Part shown: one piece after another, positions 1-9,914 of the stretch
Numbering within the stretch: the first letter of the stretch is position 1
Layout of the letters: each line of letters opens with the position of its first letter
Assembly: GCF_900142085.1 (NCBI RefSeq)
Contig: NZ_FQZQ01000001.1
Span: 186,001-250,000 of the forward strand
Length of the DNA stretch: 64,000 bases
Source of the DNA: Shimia gijangensis
GTDB lineage: Bacteria > Pseudomonadota > Alphaproteobacteria > Rhodobacterales > Rhodobacteraceae
Direction of reading: 5' to 3'
Translations under genes and position numbers: made by a program
The notes under the pieces: generated by a model
The model's input: only the letters and a program-made list of their open reading frames with translations
Database searches by the model: none
What the model was told of the DNA's origin: nothing

Positions 1-108
1 GGTAAAGCGACTGGCACAAGGCCATACCGCTGTGTTGGCCAAGAAACCGGTTCACCCTAGGCCTTGGTCGCGGTAGAACGCGTCCAAAGCAAGTTGGAGC
101 AGCCCGAA

Positions 109-1626
109 ATGATCACGCCCAAACCTGTAGTCCTTTGCATTCTCGATGGGTGGGGGATCAGCGACACAAATGAGGCCAACGCGCCCGCATTGGCCGCAAC
201 GCCAACGTTTGACGCGATGATGGCCGAGTGCCCAAATGCAACCCTGATCACCCATGGTCCGGATGTGGGGCTTCCGACAGGGCAGATGGGCAATTCCGAA
301 GTGGGGCACACCAATATTGGCGCCGGTCGGGTTGTCGCAATGGATTTGGGCCAGATTGATCTGGCGATCGAAGAAGGTTCGTTCTTTGACAATGATGCTC
401 TGCAGACCTTTATCCGGACTATGAAAGATACCGGCGGCACCGCGCATCTGATGGGTATGATTTCGGATGGCGGTGTGCACGGCCATATCGAGCATATTCT
501 GGCAGCGGCCAAGGCTGTAGCGGATGCGGGCGTGCCTGTGGCTTTGCATGCGATCACTGATGGGCGTGATGTCGCCCCCAAATCCGCGTTTACCTATCTG
601 GAAACACTGGCGGACCGTTTGCCAGATGGCGCGCGTCTGGTCACGGTTTCCGGGCGCTATTTCGCGATGGACCGTGACAATCGCTGGGAACGTGTCGCGG
701 AAGCCTACAATGCCTGGATCAAGGGCGAAGGCAACCATGCTGATGACGCCCACGCGGCGGTGTCCAATGCCTATAACCGGTCAGAAACCGACGAGTTTAT
801 CACCCCGACAATTCTTGGAGATTTCGCCGGGGCGACGGACGGAGACGGGTTCTTTTGCCTCAATTTTCGGGCAGACCGGGCGCGGGAAATCCTGGCAGCG
901 ATTGGTAAGCCGGGGTTTGATGCCTTTGACACGGGTACACGCCCAAAATGGGCAGCGATGTTGGGGATGGTCGACTATTCTGAAGATCACCGCACCTATA
1001 TGACCACCTGCTACCCCAAGCAGGAGATCGTGAATACGTTGGGGGAATGGGTGTCCAAAAAAGGGCTGCGCCAGTTCCATTTGGCGGAAACTGAAAAATA
1101 TCCGCATGTCACGTTTTTCCTGAATGGCGGCAAGGAACAGCCCGAACAGGGTGAGGATCGCTATATGGCGGCATCGCCCAAGGTTGCGACCTATGATTTG
1201 CAGCCTGAAATGTCCGCAGCGGAAGTGACCGAGCATTTTGTTGGCGCCATCGAAGACGGCTATGATCTGATCGTCACCAACTATGCCAACCCGGACATGG
1301 TAGGCCATACCGGAGATCTGAATGCGGCAATGCTGGCCTGTGAAGCCGTGGATCAGGGTTTGGCGGCCGTGTGCGAGGCCTTGACCAAAGTGGGCGGTGC
1401 GATGATTGTGACCGCGGATCACGGCAATTGCGAGGTGATGGTAGACCCAATTACCGGTGGGCCACATACGGCCCATACGACCAATCTGGTGCCTGTCGTT
1501 CTGGTCAATGGTCCTGAAGGCGCGTCGTTGCGGTCTGGCCGTTTGGCCGACCTTGCACCTTCGCTGTTGGATTTGATGGGGCTGGATCAACCGCCCGAAA
1601 TGACCGGAGAAAGTTTGATTTCCTGA
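109..1626 (+). CDS. gpmI: 2,3-bisphosphoglycerate-independent phosphoglycerate mutase
   Basis: Interconverts 3- and 2-phosphoglycerate in glycolysis and gluconeogenesis with two Mn2+ ions and a phosphoserine intermediate; cytosolic. The 505-residue protein has the expected length. Visible family motifs are the N-terminal LCILDGWG (metal Asp13), MGNSEVGH with the nucleophile Ser near residue 63, DGRDVAPKSA, the C-terminal metal site TADHGNCE and PHTAHTTNLVP. The frame stays open back to a TTG at 64, but I prefer the ATG at 109: homologues begin just before the LCILDGWG strand and a TTGGAG ribosome-binding site lies about 10 bases upstream. The TGA overlaps the ATG of the next gene (TGATG), so translation is probably coupled to it. 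Confidence 0.96.
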   Translation: MITPKPVVLCILDGWGISDTNEANAPALAATPTFDAMMAECPNATLITHGPDVGLPTGQMGNSEVGHTNIGAGRVVAMDLGQIDLAIEEGSFFDNDALQTFIRTMKDTGGTAHLMGMISDGGVHGHIEHILAAAKAVADAGVPVALHAITDGRDVAPKSAFTYLETLADRLPDGARLVTVSGRYFAMDRDNRWERVAEAYNAWIKGEGNHADDAHAAVSNAYNRSETDEFITPTILGDFAGATDGDGFFCLNFRADRAREILAAIGKPGFDAFDTGTRPKWAAMLGMVDYSEDHRTYMTTCYPKQEIVNTLGEWVSKKGLRQFHLAETEKYPHVTFFLNGGKEQPEQGEDRYMAASPKVATYDLQPEMSAAEVTEHFVGAIEDGYDLIVTNYANPDMVGHTGDLNAAMLACEAVDQGLAAVCEALTKVGGAMIVTADHGNCEVMVDPITGGPHTAHTTNLVPVVLVNGPEGASLRSGRLADLAPSLLDLMGLDQPPEMTGESLIS

Positions 1627-2762
1627 TGAAGTGGATTGCGGCGTTGATGTTTGTGGGACTGGTTGCGGGTTTTGCCCGCGCTGAAACCAGCCCTGCCGAA
1701 GCGGCGATAGCGGCGGCCGATCAGCTTGAGGCCGCTTCCCTTTCTCTGCAGGACGCTAAAAAATCGCGCGACCGGGTCGCCGCGCTGACGGAAACGGTGC
1801 AGGCCTATGAGGCCGGGCTTGCGGCCTTGCGCGAAGGGTTGCGCCGTGCGGCTATTCGCGAAGCTCAGATCGGGCGCGAGCTGAAAGCACAAGAAGATGA
1901 GATTGCCCGTTTGCTGGGTGTGCTGCAGGGCATGGGTCAAGGGCCAGCCCCGGTGATGCTGTTGCACCCCGAAGGCCCTATGGGGACCGCGCGGTCCGGG
2001 ATGATTTTGGCCGACGTCACACCTGCGCTGGACGAACGCGCCGCGAAGTTACGTTATGATCTGGAAGAAGTCTCTATTCTGCGAGAGTTGCAGCAAGGGG
2101 CCGCTGAGAAATTGCAGGACGGTCTGACCGGTGTCCAGACGGCGCGTACGTCGCTCAGTCAGGCGATTTCCGATCGCACCGATTTACCGCTTCGCTTCGC
2201 AGATGATCCGGTGAAAACTGCGCTGCTGATTGCTTCCACCGAAACTCTGGAAGGCTTTGCCAGTGGCTTGAGTGTCATTCAGGAAGACGAGGCCGAAGCC
2301 GAGATTCTGCCTGACGTGACCTACCGCATGGGGGAATTGTCCTTGCCGGTTGAGGCGCAGGTTTTGCGCCACGCGCATGAGGCAGATGCCGCTGGTATTC
2401 GCCGTCCCGGTCTGGTGCTGGCGACGCGCGCGAATGCGCTGGTCACCTCGCCCACGGCGGCGACAATCCGCTATCGTGGTCCGCTACTGGATTATGGCAC
2501 TGTGATGATTCTTGAACCCCAGGCCGGGCTGATGTTTGTCTTGGCTGGCATGGACACTGTGTTTGGCGCGACCGGCCAAGTGATCCCCGAAGGCTCTCCG
2601 ATTGGGTTAATGGGGGGGCAAGACCCACAAATTGGCTCAATTCTTTCAACATCCGGTGAAGGCACTGGAAACGAACGCACAGAAACGCTCTATATAGAAG
2701 TCAGACAAGGCAAAGATGCCGTGGACCCTGAAATCTGGTTCCGCACAGACAAGGATGGATAA
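1626..2762 (+). CDS. envC: Murein hydrolase activator, EnvC family (degenerate M23/LytM)
   Basis: Probable periplasmic activator of cell-division amidases. The 378-residue protein starts with a signal peptide (to about residue 19, FARAETS), then an Ala/Glu/Arg-rich stretch typical of coiled coil (about 20-190), then a C-terminal LytM-like domain with the GTVMILEPQAG and GSPIGLMGG strands. I do not see the zinc ligands HxxxD and HxH of an active M23 peptidase, which fits the EnvC type, which activates amidases rather than cutting. It overlaps gpmI by one base and is followed by ctpA after three bases. Family assignment is firm; the partner amidase is not in the window. Confidence 0.85.
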   Translation: MKWIAALMFVGLVAGFARAETSPAEAAIAAADQLEAASLSLQDAKKSRDRVAALTETVQAYEAGLAALREGLRRAAIREAQIGRELKAQEDEIARLLGVLQGMGQGPAPVMLLHPEGPMGTARSGMILADVTPALDERAAKLRYDLEEVSILRELQQGAAEKLQDGLTGVQTARTSLSQAISDRTDLPLRFADDPVKTALLIASTETLEGFASGLSVIQEDEAEAEILPDVTYRMGELSLPVEAQVLRHAHEADAAGIRRPGLVLATRANALVTSPTAATIRYRGPLLDYGTVMILEPQAGLMFVLAGMDTVFGATGQVIPEGSPIGLMGGQDPQIGSILSTSGEGTGNERTETLYIEVRQGKDAVDPEIWFRTDKDG

Positions 2763-2765
2763 TTG

Positions 2766-4097
2766 ATGAAGAAATTTGTCGCGGCCGCACTTACCGGCAC
2801 CCTCGCGGGCGTGCTCATGGCGACGCAGGTGGCTGGCCCCCTGCTGGCTCAGGAAAGCGCGCGCACAACCAATGTCTATGAACAGCTTGATCTGTTCGGT
2901 GACATCTTTGAACGCATTCGGGCCCAATATGTCGAAGACGTCGACGAAGGAGACCTGATTGAGGCGGCCATCAATGGCATGCTGACCTCACTTGATCCCC
3001 ATTCGTCCTACCTGTCGCCGGACGATGCGGAAGACATGCGCGTGCAAACCCGTGGTGAGTTTGGTGGTCTGGGCATCGAAGTCACGCAAGAAGACGGCTT
3101 TGTCAAAGTGGTGTCTCCGATCGATGGCACACCAGCAGATGCCGCCGGCATCGAAGCAGGCGATTTTATCACTCATGTAGATGGCGAAAGCGTTCTTGGT
3201 CTGACATTGGATCAGGCGGTGGAAATGATGCGCGGTCCGGTTGGGTCCGAGATTGTGATCACCGTGGGCCGCGAAGGTGAACCTGAGCCGTTTGATGTGT
3301 CGATTATCCGCGACACCATCAAGCTCACAGCCGTGCGTTCGCGCACCCAGGGCAACACCGTTGTTCTGCGGGTAACAACATTCAACGACCAGACCATGGT
3401 AAACCTCGAAGCGGGCCTGAAAAAGCAAGCAGAAGAATTGGGTGGCATGGACAACGTCAACGGCATTGTTCTGGATCTGCGCAACAATCCGGGTGGCCTG
3501 TTGACCCAAGCGATCCGCGTGTCGGATGCCTTCCTTGAGAAAGGCGAGATTGTTTCAACCCGTGGCCGTGATCCCGAGGATGGGGATCGCTACAACGCGA
3601 CACCGGGCGATTTGGCAGATGGCAAGCCTCTTGTTGTACTGATCAATGGCGGGTCAGCCTCGGCTTCGGAAATTGTGGCGGGTGCGCTGCAGGATCATCG
3701 CCGCGCTATCGTTGTGGGCACCAAGAGCTTTGGTAAGGGCTCGGTTCAGACGGTGATGCCGTTGCGTGGCAATGCCGCGATGCGCCTGACCACGGCACGG
3801 TATTACACACCCTCAGGGCGCTCGATTCAGGCGCTGGGCGTGTCTCCGGATATTGTTGTCGCACAACCACGCCGCGTTCCGGCAACGGAAGAAGAGGAAG
3901 AAAAGCGCAAGATGCGGACCGAAGCGGACCTGCGTGGCAGCCTTGATAACGACAGCCTGACCGAAGACGAAATTCGTCAGATCGAAGAGGATCGCGCCAA
4001 AACCGAAGAGGCCGCCAAGCTGCGTGAAGACGATTATCAGCTGGCCTATGCGATCGATATCCTCAAAGGCCTCTCAGCTTTGGGCTCTAAAGAGTAA
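2766..4097 (+). CDS. ctpA: C-terminal processing peptidase (S41 family, CtpA/Prc)
   Basis: Periplasmic serine protease that trims C-termini of envelope proteins. The 443-residue protein has a signal peptide ending at LLAQES, a PDZ domain (about residues 85-165, with GGLGIEV and DGTPADAAGIEAGDFI) and an S41 catalytic core. The catalytic Ser is in GGSASASEIV (near 300) and the Lys in TKSFGKGSVQ (near 325). The C-terminus is highly charged (EEEEEKRK). I chose the ATG at 2766 over the in-frame TTG three bases earlier, immediately after the envC stop. The gene ends the gpmI-envC-ctpA operon and is followed by a strong terminator. Pairing with an EnvC-type protein is common and suggests a joint role in cell-wall remodelling. 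Confidence 0.95.
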   Translation: MKKFVAAALTGTLAGVLMATQVAGPLLAQESARTTNVYEQLDLFGDIFERIRAQYVEDVDEGDLIEAAINGMLTSLDPHSSYLSPDDAEDMRVQTRGEFGGLGIEVTQEDGFVKVVSPIDGTPADAAGIEAGDFITHVDGESVLGLTLDQAVEMMRGPVGSEIVITVGREGEPEPFDVSIIRDTIKLTAVRSRTQGNTVVLRVTTFNDQTMVNLEAGLKKQAEELGGMDNVNGIVLDLRNNPGGLLTQAIRVSDAFLEKGEIVSTRGRDPEDGDRYNATPGDLADGKPLVVLINGGSASASEIVAGALQDHRRAIVVGTKSFGKGSVQTVMPLRGNAAMRLTTARYYTPSGRSIQALGVSPDIVVAQPRRVPATEEEEEKRKMRTEADLRGSLDNDSLTEDEIRQIEEDRAKTEEAAKLREDDYQLAYAIDILKGLSALGSKE

Positions 4098-4117
4098 ATC
4101 GATTGTAAGTAAGCTAT

Positions 4118-4149
4118 GAAAAGGCGCTCTGCTTCGGGGCGCCTTTTTC
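4118..4149 (+). terminator. Rho-independent terminator after ctpA
   Basis: GAAAAGGCGC pairs with GCGCCTTTTTC around a loop containing CTTCGG; the U-run is built into the 3' arm. It ends the gpmI-envC-ctpA transcript before rppH. The A-rich 5' arm means it could also stop minus-strand transcription. Confidence 0.85.
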
Positions 4150-4244
4150 ATGTCTGGTGTTGTCCGGTGCGGCGACAGGCGGATTGCAACAAGCCAGCTG
4201 CCATAATAGATGTGTGGCGTTTCCGGAAGAAATGAGGTTGTCAC

Positions 4245-4727
4245 ATGAGCCCCGAAGAGATCGCCAAACTCCCGTATCGGCCCTGTGTTGGGGTGATGCT
4301 GATGAACTCTGACGGGCATGTCTTTGTCGGCCAGCGAATCGACAACCCAACAGATGCCTGGCAGATGCCCCAAGGCGGCGTCGACAAGGGGGAAGACCCC
4401 CGCGATGCGGTTTTGCGCGAACTTTGGGAAGAAACCGGCGTGGTGTCGGACCTTGTGACCATTGAAGCTGAGACCGACGATTGGCTGCCTTATGATCTGC
4501 CGCATGAACTTGTGCCGCGTATCTGGAAAGGCCGCTATCGCGGGCAAGAGCAAAAATGGTACCTTTTACGTTACCACGGCACCGATGCGGACGTGAACAT
4601 CAAGACCGAACACGCTGAGTTCTCGCAGTGGCGCTGGCTGCCATCAGATCAGTTGGTTGAAAAGATCGTGCCCTTCAAAAGGGACGTCTATCGCAACGTG
4701 CTGGCAGCGTTCAAAAACCACCTTTAG
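4245..4727 (+). CDS. rppH: RNA pyrophosphohydrolase (Nudix)
   Basis: Removes pyrophosphate from 5'-triphosphorylated RNA, the first step of 5'-end-dependent mRNA decay. The 160-residue protein has the length of alphaproteobacterial RppH. The Nudix box is complete: [20 protein letters not shown], followed by TGV. The N-terminal [11 protein letters not shown] and the AWQMPQGG segment are characteristic of RppH/NudH rather than other Nudix enzymes. The ATG at 4245 has GAGG about 11 bases upstream. It is separated from ctpA by a terminator, so it probably has its own promoter, and it converges on the RND pump gene. Confidence 0.92.
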   Translation: MSPEEIAKLPYRPCVGVMLMNSDGHVFVGQRIDNPTDAWQMPQGGVDKGEDPRDAVLRELWEETGVVSDLVTIEAETDDWLPYDLPHELVPRIWKGRYRGQEQKWYLLRYHGTDADVNIKTEHAEFSQWRWLPSDQLVEKIVPFKRDVYRNVLAAFKNHL

Positions 4728-4734
4728 ACCGTCA

Positions 4735-4754
4735 CGCACCGATCCTTCGGTGCG
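4735..4754. terminator. Hairpin between convergent rppH and RND genes
   Basis: CGCACCGA and TCGGTGCG form an eight-base-pair stem with a four-base loop just after the rppH stop codon and just before the end of the minus-strand RND gene. No clear U-run follows on either strand, so termination activity is uncertain; the position suggests a shared transcript-end structure. Confidence 0.45.
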
Positions 4755-4760
4755 CCAAAG

Positions 4761-7700
4761 TCAGACCTGAACGTCTTGTAGTTTGCCGGCTTTTTTGTGC
4801 GGCCCATTGCGCTTGGAGAGCCATTTTCGCACATCCACGATGTCGAAATATATCCCAAGGATGCTTGGGAATACGAAAATGACCAGCAAGGTCGACGCCA
4901 TAAGACCAAAAGCCACGGCTGTGACCAAGGGCACAAGTACCTGCGCATGAGGACTGGTTTCAAACAACATCGGCAGCAACCCGGCGAAGGTGGTCGAGAA
5001 CGACAGAACGACGGGGCGGAACCTGTGGCGCACAGCCTCGACCGCTGCAGTCAGATAGTCGTCTCCTTCAATCTCGGCTTCAAAGAAGGTCAGGAACAGG
5101 ATTGCATTGTTCACCACCACCCCGGCGAGGGAGGCAAAGCCGATAAAACTTGGCATGGAAATATCAAGTCCCATGGCAAAATGTCCAAAAATTGTCCCGA
5201 TCAACGCAAAGGGAATGCTGAGCATCACCATGAAGGGCAGGGTGTAACTGTGGAACTGGAACGCCAGGATCAGATAGACACCGACCAATCCGGTCAACAG
5301 TGCAGTCGCAATTGATGTTTGGGTTTTCTGTTGTTCCTCTGTTGCGCCCCCGATGCCGATGGTCACGTCCGGGAACCGTTCGTGCAACAGTGGCCCCAGT
5401 TGATCCGTCACCACAGAGGAGATTGCCGTAGAGGTCGTCGCGCTGCGGTCAATTTTACCGATGATCCGGGCAATGGCGCGCCCGTTCTTGCGGGTGATCT
5501 GGGCGTAAGCGCCGGTATGTTCAATTTTGGCGACGGTGCTGAGCGCCACCTGATCGCCGCCAGGAAGGGTCAGCGGGAACTGTTCAAGATCCGCCAAGGT
5601 GGGCACTGTATTGCCGAGTTCAACCCGGATGCTGACATCCGATTCATTTTGGCGAAAGCTGTCTGTTTCCGTCCCGGAGAATGCGGCGCGCAACTGTGCG
5701 CTAATGGCTTGCGGTGTGAGGCCGCTGACATAGCCAAATTCACTCAGCGAAAGGCGGATTTCGGGCCTGCCCGCTGAAAAATCCTGATAGGCCTCGGTGA
5801 CGTCATCGCGGGATACGAGCGCTGTCAAAAGCGCGTTACTGGCGGCTTCAAGCTGCTCCAGATCGCGCGACGCAAGTTCCACATCAAGGTCGTGGCCGCC
5901 CGGCCCTCCGGCAACCTGGGTAAAGTTGTTCTGAGCCAGATCAGGAATCGGTCCTGCCGCCAGTTTCCACGCTGCCAGAACGTCGTCGGCTGTGACATTT
6001 CGCAATTCACTGTCCAGAAGGTCAACGGTGATCGTTGCGGTGTAGGCCCCGTTGTCTTTGACATCCTGGTTTGTCGCATAGCGAACCAGCACACGTTCCA
6101 CCAAAGGCGCGCCATCGGTTGTGTTTGGTGTCAGTTCCCGATCGACCTGTTCAATACCCTTAACCAGATGCGCGACGGCCGCTTGTGTGCGTTCAATCGG
6201 CAGGCCAGAAGTCAGGGCGATCCGTGCTTCAACCGTGTCGCCTTCAGTTTCAGGGAAACCCACCACCTTGATCAGGCCAGAGGCCAGAAAGCCCACGCTG
6301 ACAATCAGGATCGCAAATACCGTCCCAAGCGTGGCATAGCGCCAACGCACAAAAAGCGCCGCGGTCGGGATCACAAATCCGTCCCGTATCCGATCAAGAG
6401 TGCGTGGTATCAGGCGCCGGGCATTGACCTCAGGGTCAGCCGTGGTGTGGCTCATGTGGTGCGGCAGGATCAGAAAAGCTTCAATCAGGCTGGTGGCCAT
6501 GGTCAGCAACAAGACCACCGGGATGACCTGAAGAACTTTGCCGGTTTCACCGGACAGGAACATCAGCGGACCAAACACGCAGGAGGTTGTCAGAAACGAT
6601 GATACCACACCCGGCATCACTTCAAGCGTGCCTTTGATGGCGGCTTCCCGAGGTCCAAGTTTTCGCCGCCACTTGGCAATATTGTCGGCAATAACGATAC
6701 TGTCATCCATTATCAAACCAATCGCCATCAACAGGCCGATCAGTGAAATGATATTGATCGTCATGCCGACCTGACTCATCAGGAAAATGCCACCCAGAAA
6801 CGAAAATGGCAGAGCGAAGGAAATCCAGATCGCCTCGGAGATTGAAAAGAACAGACACATCACCAGAACCACCAGCGCGATACTGACCACAGAGTTGCCC
6901 AACACCAGACTGATCCGCGAATCCACGGCTTCGGTCAGGTTGTTCACCACCGAAATCCGAAACGGGGCAGGATACTGAGACTCGGCCTTTTTGATCATTT
7001 CTTCGACCTGCGCAAAAGCTTTGATCGCGTCATCGGATTTGGTTTTTGCCACTTGGATGATCGCGGCACGATCTCCGTCAATGAAGGATTGAATTTCCGG
7101 GGACTCGTCAGTCAGGTGCACTTTGGCCACATCGATCAGGCGGACGATGCCACCATCCGTACTTTCCAGAAGGACCAGATTTTCAAGATCGGTAATAGAG
7201 CGCTGCGCGTCATAAAACCGTAGAGTGACATCGCGCCCGGTGGTTGAAACAGTGCCAAGCGGAGCGCGCAGACTGCGAGCGGCGACCGCATCCGCCAGAT
7301 CTTTGGGGCTGATCCCGTAACGGCGCAGCGCAAGCTGATCAAATGAGATCCGGTATTCTGCATTGGAAATGCCAGATACGTTTGCTGTCGCAATCATCGA
7401 AAGAGATGCAACTTCGTCGGCAAATTCATCCGCGAACTGGATCAAAGACTCGCGGGAGTCGATCCCTGATACGGCGATTGAGGCAATGACTTCGGTTTGT
7501 CCAAGGATCGAAACCGAAGGCAATTCGGCGTCGTCCGGCAAATCATTGATGCTGGAAACTTCCGAGGAAATATCGTTGTAAAACTGGCCGATATCCCCGT
7601 TTTCCGCCATTTTGAGGGTCGCGGTGGCCCGATTTTCGACCGACAAGCACTCAAAATCTTCAAGGTTGTCAACAGCACCAAGCGCGCTGTCCAAAACGAT

Positions 7701-7886
7701 GCAGACCTGTTCATCGACATCCCCGGCCGAGGCGCCGGGGTATTGGACTGATACCGATACATTGGTGGCGGTAAATTCTGGAAAGCTTTCGCGTTCCATA
7801 CCCAAAACCGCGAATATCCCCATCAGGGAGACTCCGATCAATGCCAGGTTGGCGGCAACTGGGTGGCGTGTAAAATAGGCAATCAT
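4761..7886 (-). CDS. RND efflux pump permease (HAE1/AcrB family)
   Basis: Inner-membrane proton-driven exporter that works with a membrane-fusion protein and an outer-membrane channel. The 1041-residue protein has the usual RND length and layout: a first transmembrane helix at 9-31 (PVAANLALIGVSLMGIFAV), a large periplasmic loop, a block of helices near 340-480, a second periplasmic loop, and a final helix block from about 860. The MERESFPEF and VSVQYPGASAGDVDEQV segments are typical. The start ATG overlaps the stop of the fusion-protein gene by four bases (ATGA), so the two are coupled. Substrate cannot be deduced. No outer-membrane channel gene is in the window. Confidence 0.92.
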   Translation of the reverse strand: MIAYFTRHPVAANLALIGVSLMGIFAVLGMERESFPEFTATNVSVSVQYPGASAGDVDEQVCIVLDSALGAVDNLEDFECLSVENRATATLKMAENGDIGQFYNDISSEVSSINDLPDDAELPSVSILGQTEVIASIAVSGIDSRESLIQFADEFADEVASLSMIATANVSGISNAEYRISFDQLALRRYGISPKDLADAVAARSLRAPLGTVSTTGRDVTLRFYDAQRSITDLENLVLLESTDGGIVRLIDVAKVHLTDESPEIQSFIDGDRAAIIQVAKTKSDDAIKAFAQVEEMIKKAESQYPAPFRISVVNNLTEAVDSRISLVLGNSVVSIALVVLVMCLFFSISEAIWISFALPFSFLGGIFLMSQVGMTINIISLIGLLMAIGLIMDDSIVIADNIAKWRRKLGPREAAIKGTLEVMPGVVSSFLTTSCVFGPLMFLSGETGKVLQVIPVVLLLTMATSLIEAFLILPHHMSHTTADPEVNARRLIPRTLDRIRDGFVIPTAALFVRWRYATLGTVFAILIVSVGFLASGLIKVVGFPETEGDTVEARIALTSGLPIERTQAAVAHLVKGIEQVDRELTPNTTDGAPLVERVLVRYATNQDVKDNGAYTATITVDLLDSELRNVTADDVLAAWKLAAGPIPDLAQNNFTQVAGGPGGHDLDVELASRDLEQLEAASNALLTALVSRDDVTEAYQDFSAGRPEIRLSLSEFGYVSGLTPQAISAQLRAAFSGTETDSFRQNESDVSIRVELGNTVPTLADLEQFPLTLPGGDQVALSTVAKIEHTGAYAQITRKNGRAIARIIGKIDRSATTSTAISSVVTDQLGPLLHERFPDVTIGIGGATEEQQKTQTSIATALLTGLVGVYLILAFQFHSYTLPFMVMLSIPFALIGTIFGHFAMGLDISMPSFIGFASLAGVVVNNAILFLTFFEAEIEGDDYLTAAVEAVRHRFRPVVLSFSTTFAGLLPMLFETSPHAQVLVPLVTAVAFGLMASTLLVIFVFPSILGIYFDIVDVRKWLSKRNGPHKKAGKLQDVQV

Positions 7887-9232
7887 TCTGTTGACACCTC
7901 GCGGTCATCAACAGGCTTCAAAAGCATGCCAACAATGGCAGGACGCGGATCAGACAGGACGATTTCATCCCCTTCTGAGAGCCCGGATAAAACAACAACC
8001 ATGTCGTCTTGCACTGATCCGGTCTGGATCGGGTTTCGCGCCAGACGGGATTGACCATCCACCGTATAGACATAGCTTCCGGCGTCATCGGTGTGGATCG
8101 CCGAACGTTGAACCCGAAGCGCCGAAATGGGTTTGGGCATAGACATTTGCACTTCGACAAATGACCCATTGGACAAAGGCGGGCCGGGGCGCTCCGGGTC
8201 CGGAAGGCTTGGGTCTGCGATCCGCACGACAATGCCAACTGTTCCTGTTGTGGGGTCGGCGCTGCCATCAAACCGAATGACTTCAGCCGGCCAAAAGAAT
8301 TCCTGATCCCCGGAACTCATGCGCACTTTGGCTTGCAAATTGAACCGCTTGAGGAGGACCGAAGCGTCTGCTGCTCCAAGGCCGACCAGCTTTTCACGGG
8401 TGAGGTCGTTTTCCAGTGTTGTAAAAAGATTGCCCAAAACACGGGTCTGGAACTCGGCTACAACTTCGGACGCATTGGTGCCTTCAATCGTTGCCAGAGT
8501 ATCACCCACCCGTACGAACTGTCCGTCAGAGACCGTTGTGGCGGTCACTCGGCCTGTAAGCGGGGCAAAAATCGAGGTGTTGGCCAGGGCGCGCTCGGCC
8601 TCTTCAATGTCAACAAGGCGCGTGTCAAACGTGGCCTGCAGGGACGCGCGCTGCGCCGGAAGCAGGCGCAAAGAGTTTTCGAGGGACAGAACGACTTTTT
8701 CCTGAGCCAGCAGGACGCGCACAGCCTCATCCACCTTGGCTTGCGAGGCATTGCCGCGCGCCAACAGGGTTTCTTGTCGACCAAGCTCGCTTTTGCGCAG
8801 CTCCTCAATGCGTTTTTCCAGCCGGATTGTAGAGCGGGTATTTTCTTCAGAAGCGGTGAGCTCTTCGAGGGCTGCCTGCGCGCTGTCGCGGGACGCAATC
8901 GCTCGGGCAAGACTGATTTCATAATCTCGCGCGTCAATTCGGATAATCTCTGTCCCGGCCTCGATAATAGCCCCTTCATCCAGTTCAGGGTCAACAAGAA
9001 CTGCCCGTCCCTGAACCTGCGAAATGGCGGACCAGCTGTCCTCTGCGACAACCCGGCCATACCCTGACGCAGACGGGGTTGCCATCGTTGGTGCCAAGGA
9101 CAATGTCCTGACGACGGTCACCGTTTCTGGTGGCGCTTCCATTTCGCTTTCCGGCCCGGCCGTCGTCAGCCACATGAACACCGCGACACCTGCAGCAATG
9201 GGAGGGATAAAGAGAAGCGGGCGGAAGTTCAT
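7883..9232 (-). CDS. RND efflux membrane-fusion protein (HlyD/AcrA-like)
   Basis: Periplasmic adaptor linking the downstream RND permease to an outer-membrane channel. The 449-residue protein begins with a membrane anchor (FRPLLFIPPIAAGVAVFMWL), followed by a lipoyl-like half (AVLVDPELDEGAIIEAG), an alpha-helical coiled-coil hairpin rich in E, R and A (about 110-210), and the second lipoyl half (SIFAPLTGRVTATTVSDGQFV). The open frame extends to 9286, but the ATG at 9232 precedes the membrane anchor directly and has AAGGTG a few bases upstream. It ends in an ATGA overlap with the permease gene. Confidence 0.9.
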   Translation of the reverse strand: MNFRPLLFIPPIAAGVAVFMWLTTAGPESEMEAPPETVTVVRTLSLAPTMATPSASGYGRVVAEDSWSAISQVQGRAVLVDPELDEGAIIEAGTEIIRIDARDYEISLARAIASRDSAQAALEELTASEENTRSTIRLEKRIEELRKSELGRQETLLARGNASQAKVDEAVRVLLAQEKVVLSLENSLRLLPAQRASLQATFDTRLVDIEEAERALANTSIFAPLTGRVTATTVSDGQFVRVGDTLATIEGTNASEVVAEFQTRVLGNLFTTLENDLTREKLVGLGAADASVLLKRFNLQAKVRMSSGDQEFFWPAEVIRFDGSADPTTGTVGIVVRIADPSLPDPERPGPPLSNGSFVEVQMSMPKPISALRVQRSAIHTDDAGSYVYTVDGQSRLARNPIQTGSVQDDMVVVLSGLSEGDEIVLSDPRPAIVGMLLKPVDDREVSTE

Positions 9233-9307
9233 GGGGCACCTTTTACGATTTTTGGTCTTGGGTATTTGTCGCATGGGGGCGACCAAAGAAGAAAATGTTT
9301 TATTGCA

Positions 9308-9799
9308 TCAGGCCAATTGCGGGTTTGCAGCGCGCTCTCGGCGGGACAATGCCGGCTTGAAAGACCCCATAATCAGTTCCACGATCAGCGGAATGACGTT
9401 CGACACGCCAACTAAAATCTCTTTGCTTTCCAAGACGTGGAATTCTTCGCTTAGTTTGCCGTCCGGGATTGAAGCCTGCGCCAAAGCCAACAGATCAGGC
9501 ATCATAGGGACCAGAAAGACAAAAGCGTTCACAGCCAGAAAGGCGGTCATGGCCAGTTTGACCCGCATCCACCAGGCTCGTTCGCCAAAGGCAAAGACCA
9601 GGATCAGATCAGTGAGAATTTTTAACGCCAGCCCCGGCAGGATCAGAATATAGGCGCTTTGGAGTTTGTAGAACAAGATCGTACTGGCGACCTCAGGGCT
9701 TGGGTGAGCGTTGATCGCGCCAATGACGATATGAGACAAAATCCCGCCCACATACATGATCGTGCCAATCTCAGCGACAAAATGAACAAGTTTCTTCAT
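9308..9799 (-). CDS. Small integral membrane protein (possibly DUF2269-like)
   Basis: A 163-residue protein with four likely membrane segments: about 10-29 (IGTIMYVGGILSHIVIGAI), 45-70 (ILPGLALKILTDLILVFAF), 80-105 (LAMTAFLAVNAFVFLVPMM) and 135-155 (VGVSNVIPLIVELIMGSF). The arrangement resembles small DUF2269-type membrane proteins, but that is only a guess and the function is unknown. The ATG at 9799 (MKKLVHF) is preferred to the open frame extending to 9895, because the extra residues look non-coding. It sits 75 bases upstream of the fusion-protein gene and 115 bases downstream of the flavocytochrome gene, so it is probably in the same operon. Confidence 0.65.
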   Translation of the reverse strand: MKKLVHFVAEIGTIMYVGGILSHIVIGAINAHPSPEVASTILFYKLQSAYILILPGLALKILTDLILVFAFGERAWWMRVKLAMTAFLAVNAFVFLVPMMPDLLALAQASIPDGKLSEEFHVLESKEILVGVSNVIPLIVELIMGSFKPALSRRERAANPQLA

Positions 9800-9914
9800 G
9801 ACAGTTCGAACCTTTTCAGTGTCATCGAGTTCAGGCGCTTTTGCGCCAAGGGGAGTGACGAACAAAGACGGGTGAGAGCTATACGCGGGCCCCACCCGTT
9901 TCCGTCGTTTTTTC

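Noticed and set aside
2-76. Open frame from the left edge ending at TAG 76, before gpmI
   Set aside because: Only 24 codons are visible with no recognisable motif. It could be the end of an upstream gene but cannot be supported from this window.
4797-6602. Long plus-strand frames inside the RND permease gene
   Set aside because: Antisense to a clear RND transporter; rich in Arg, Pro and His as expected from a shadow of a GC-rich gene.
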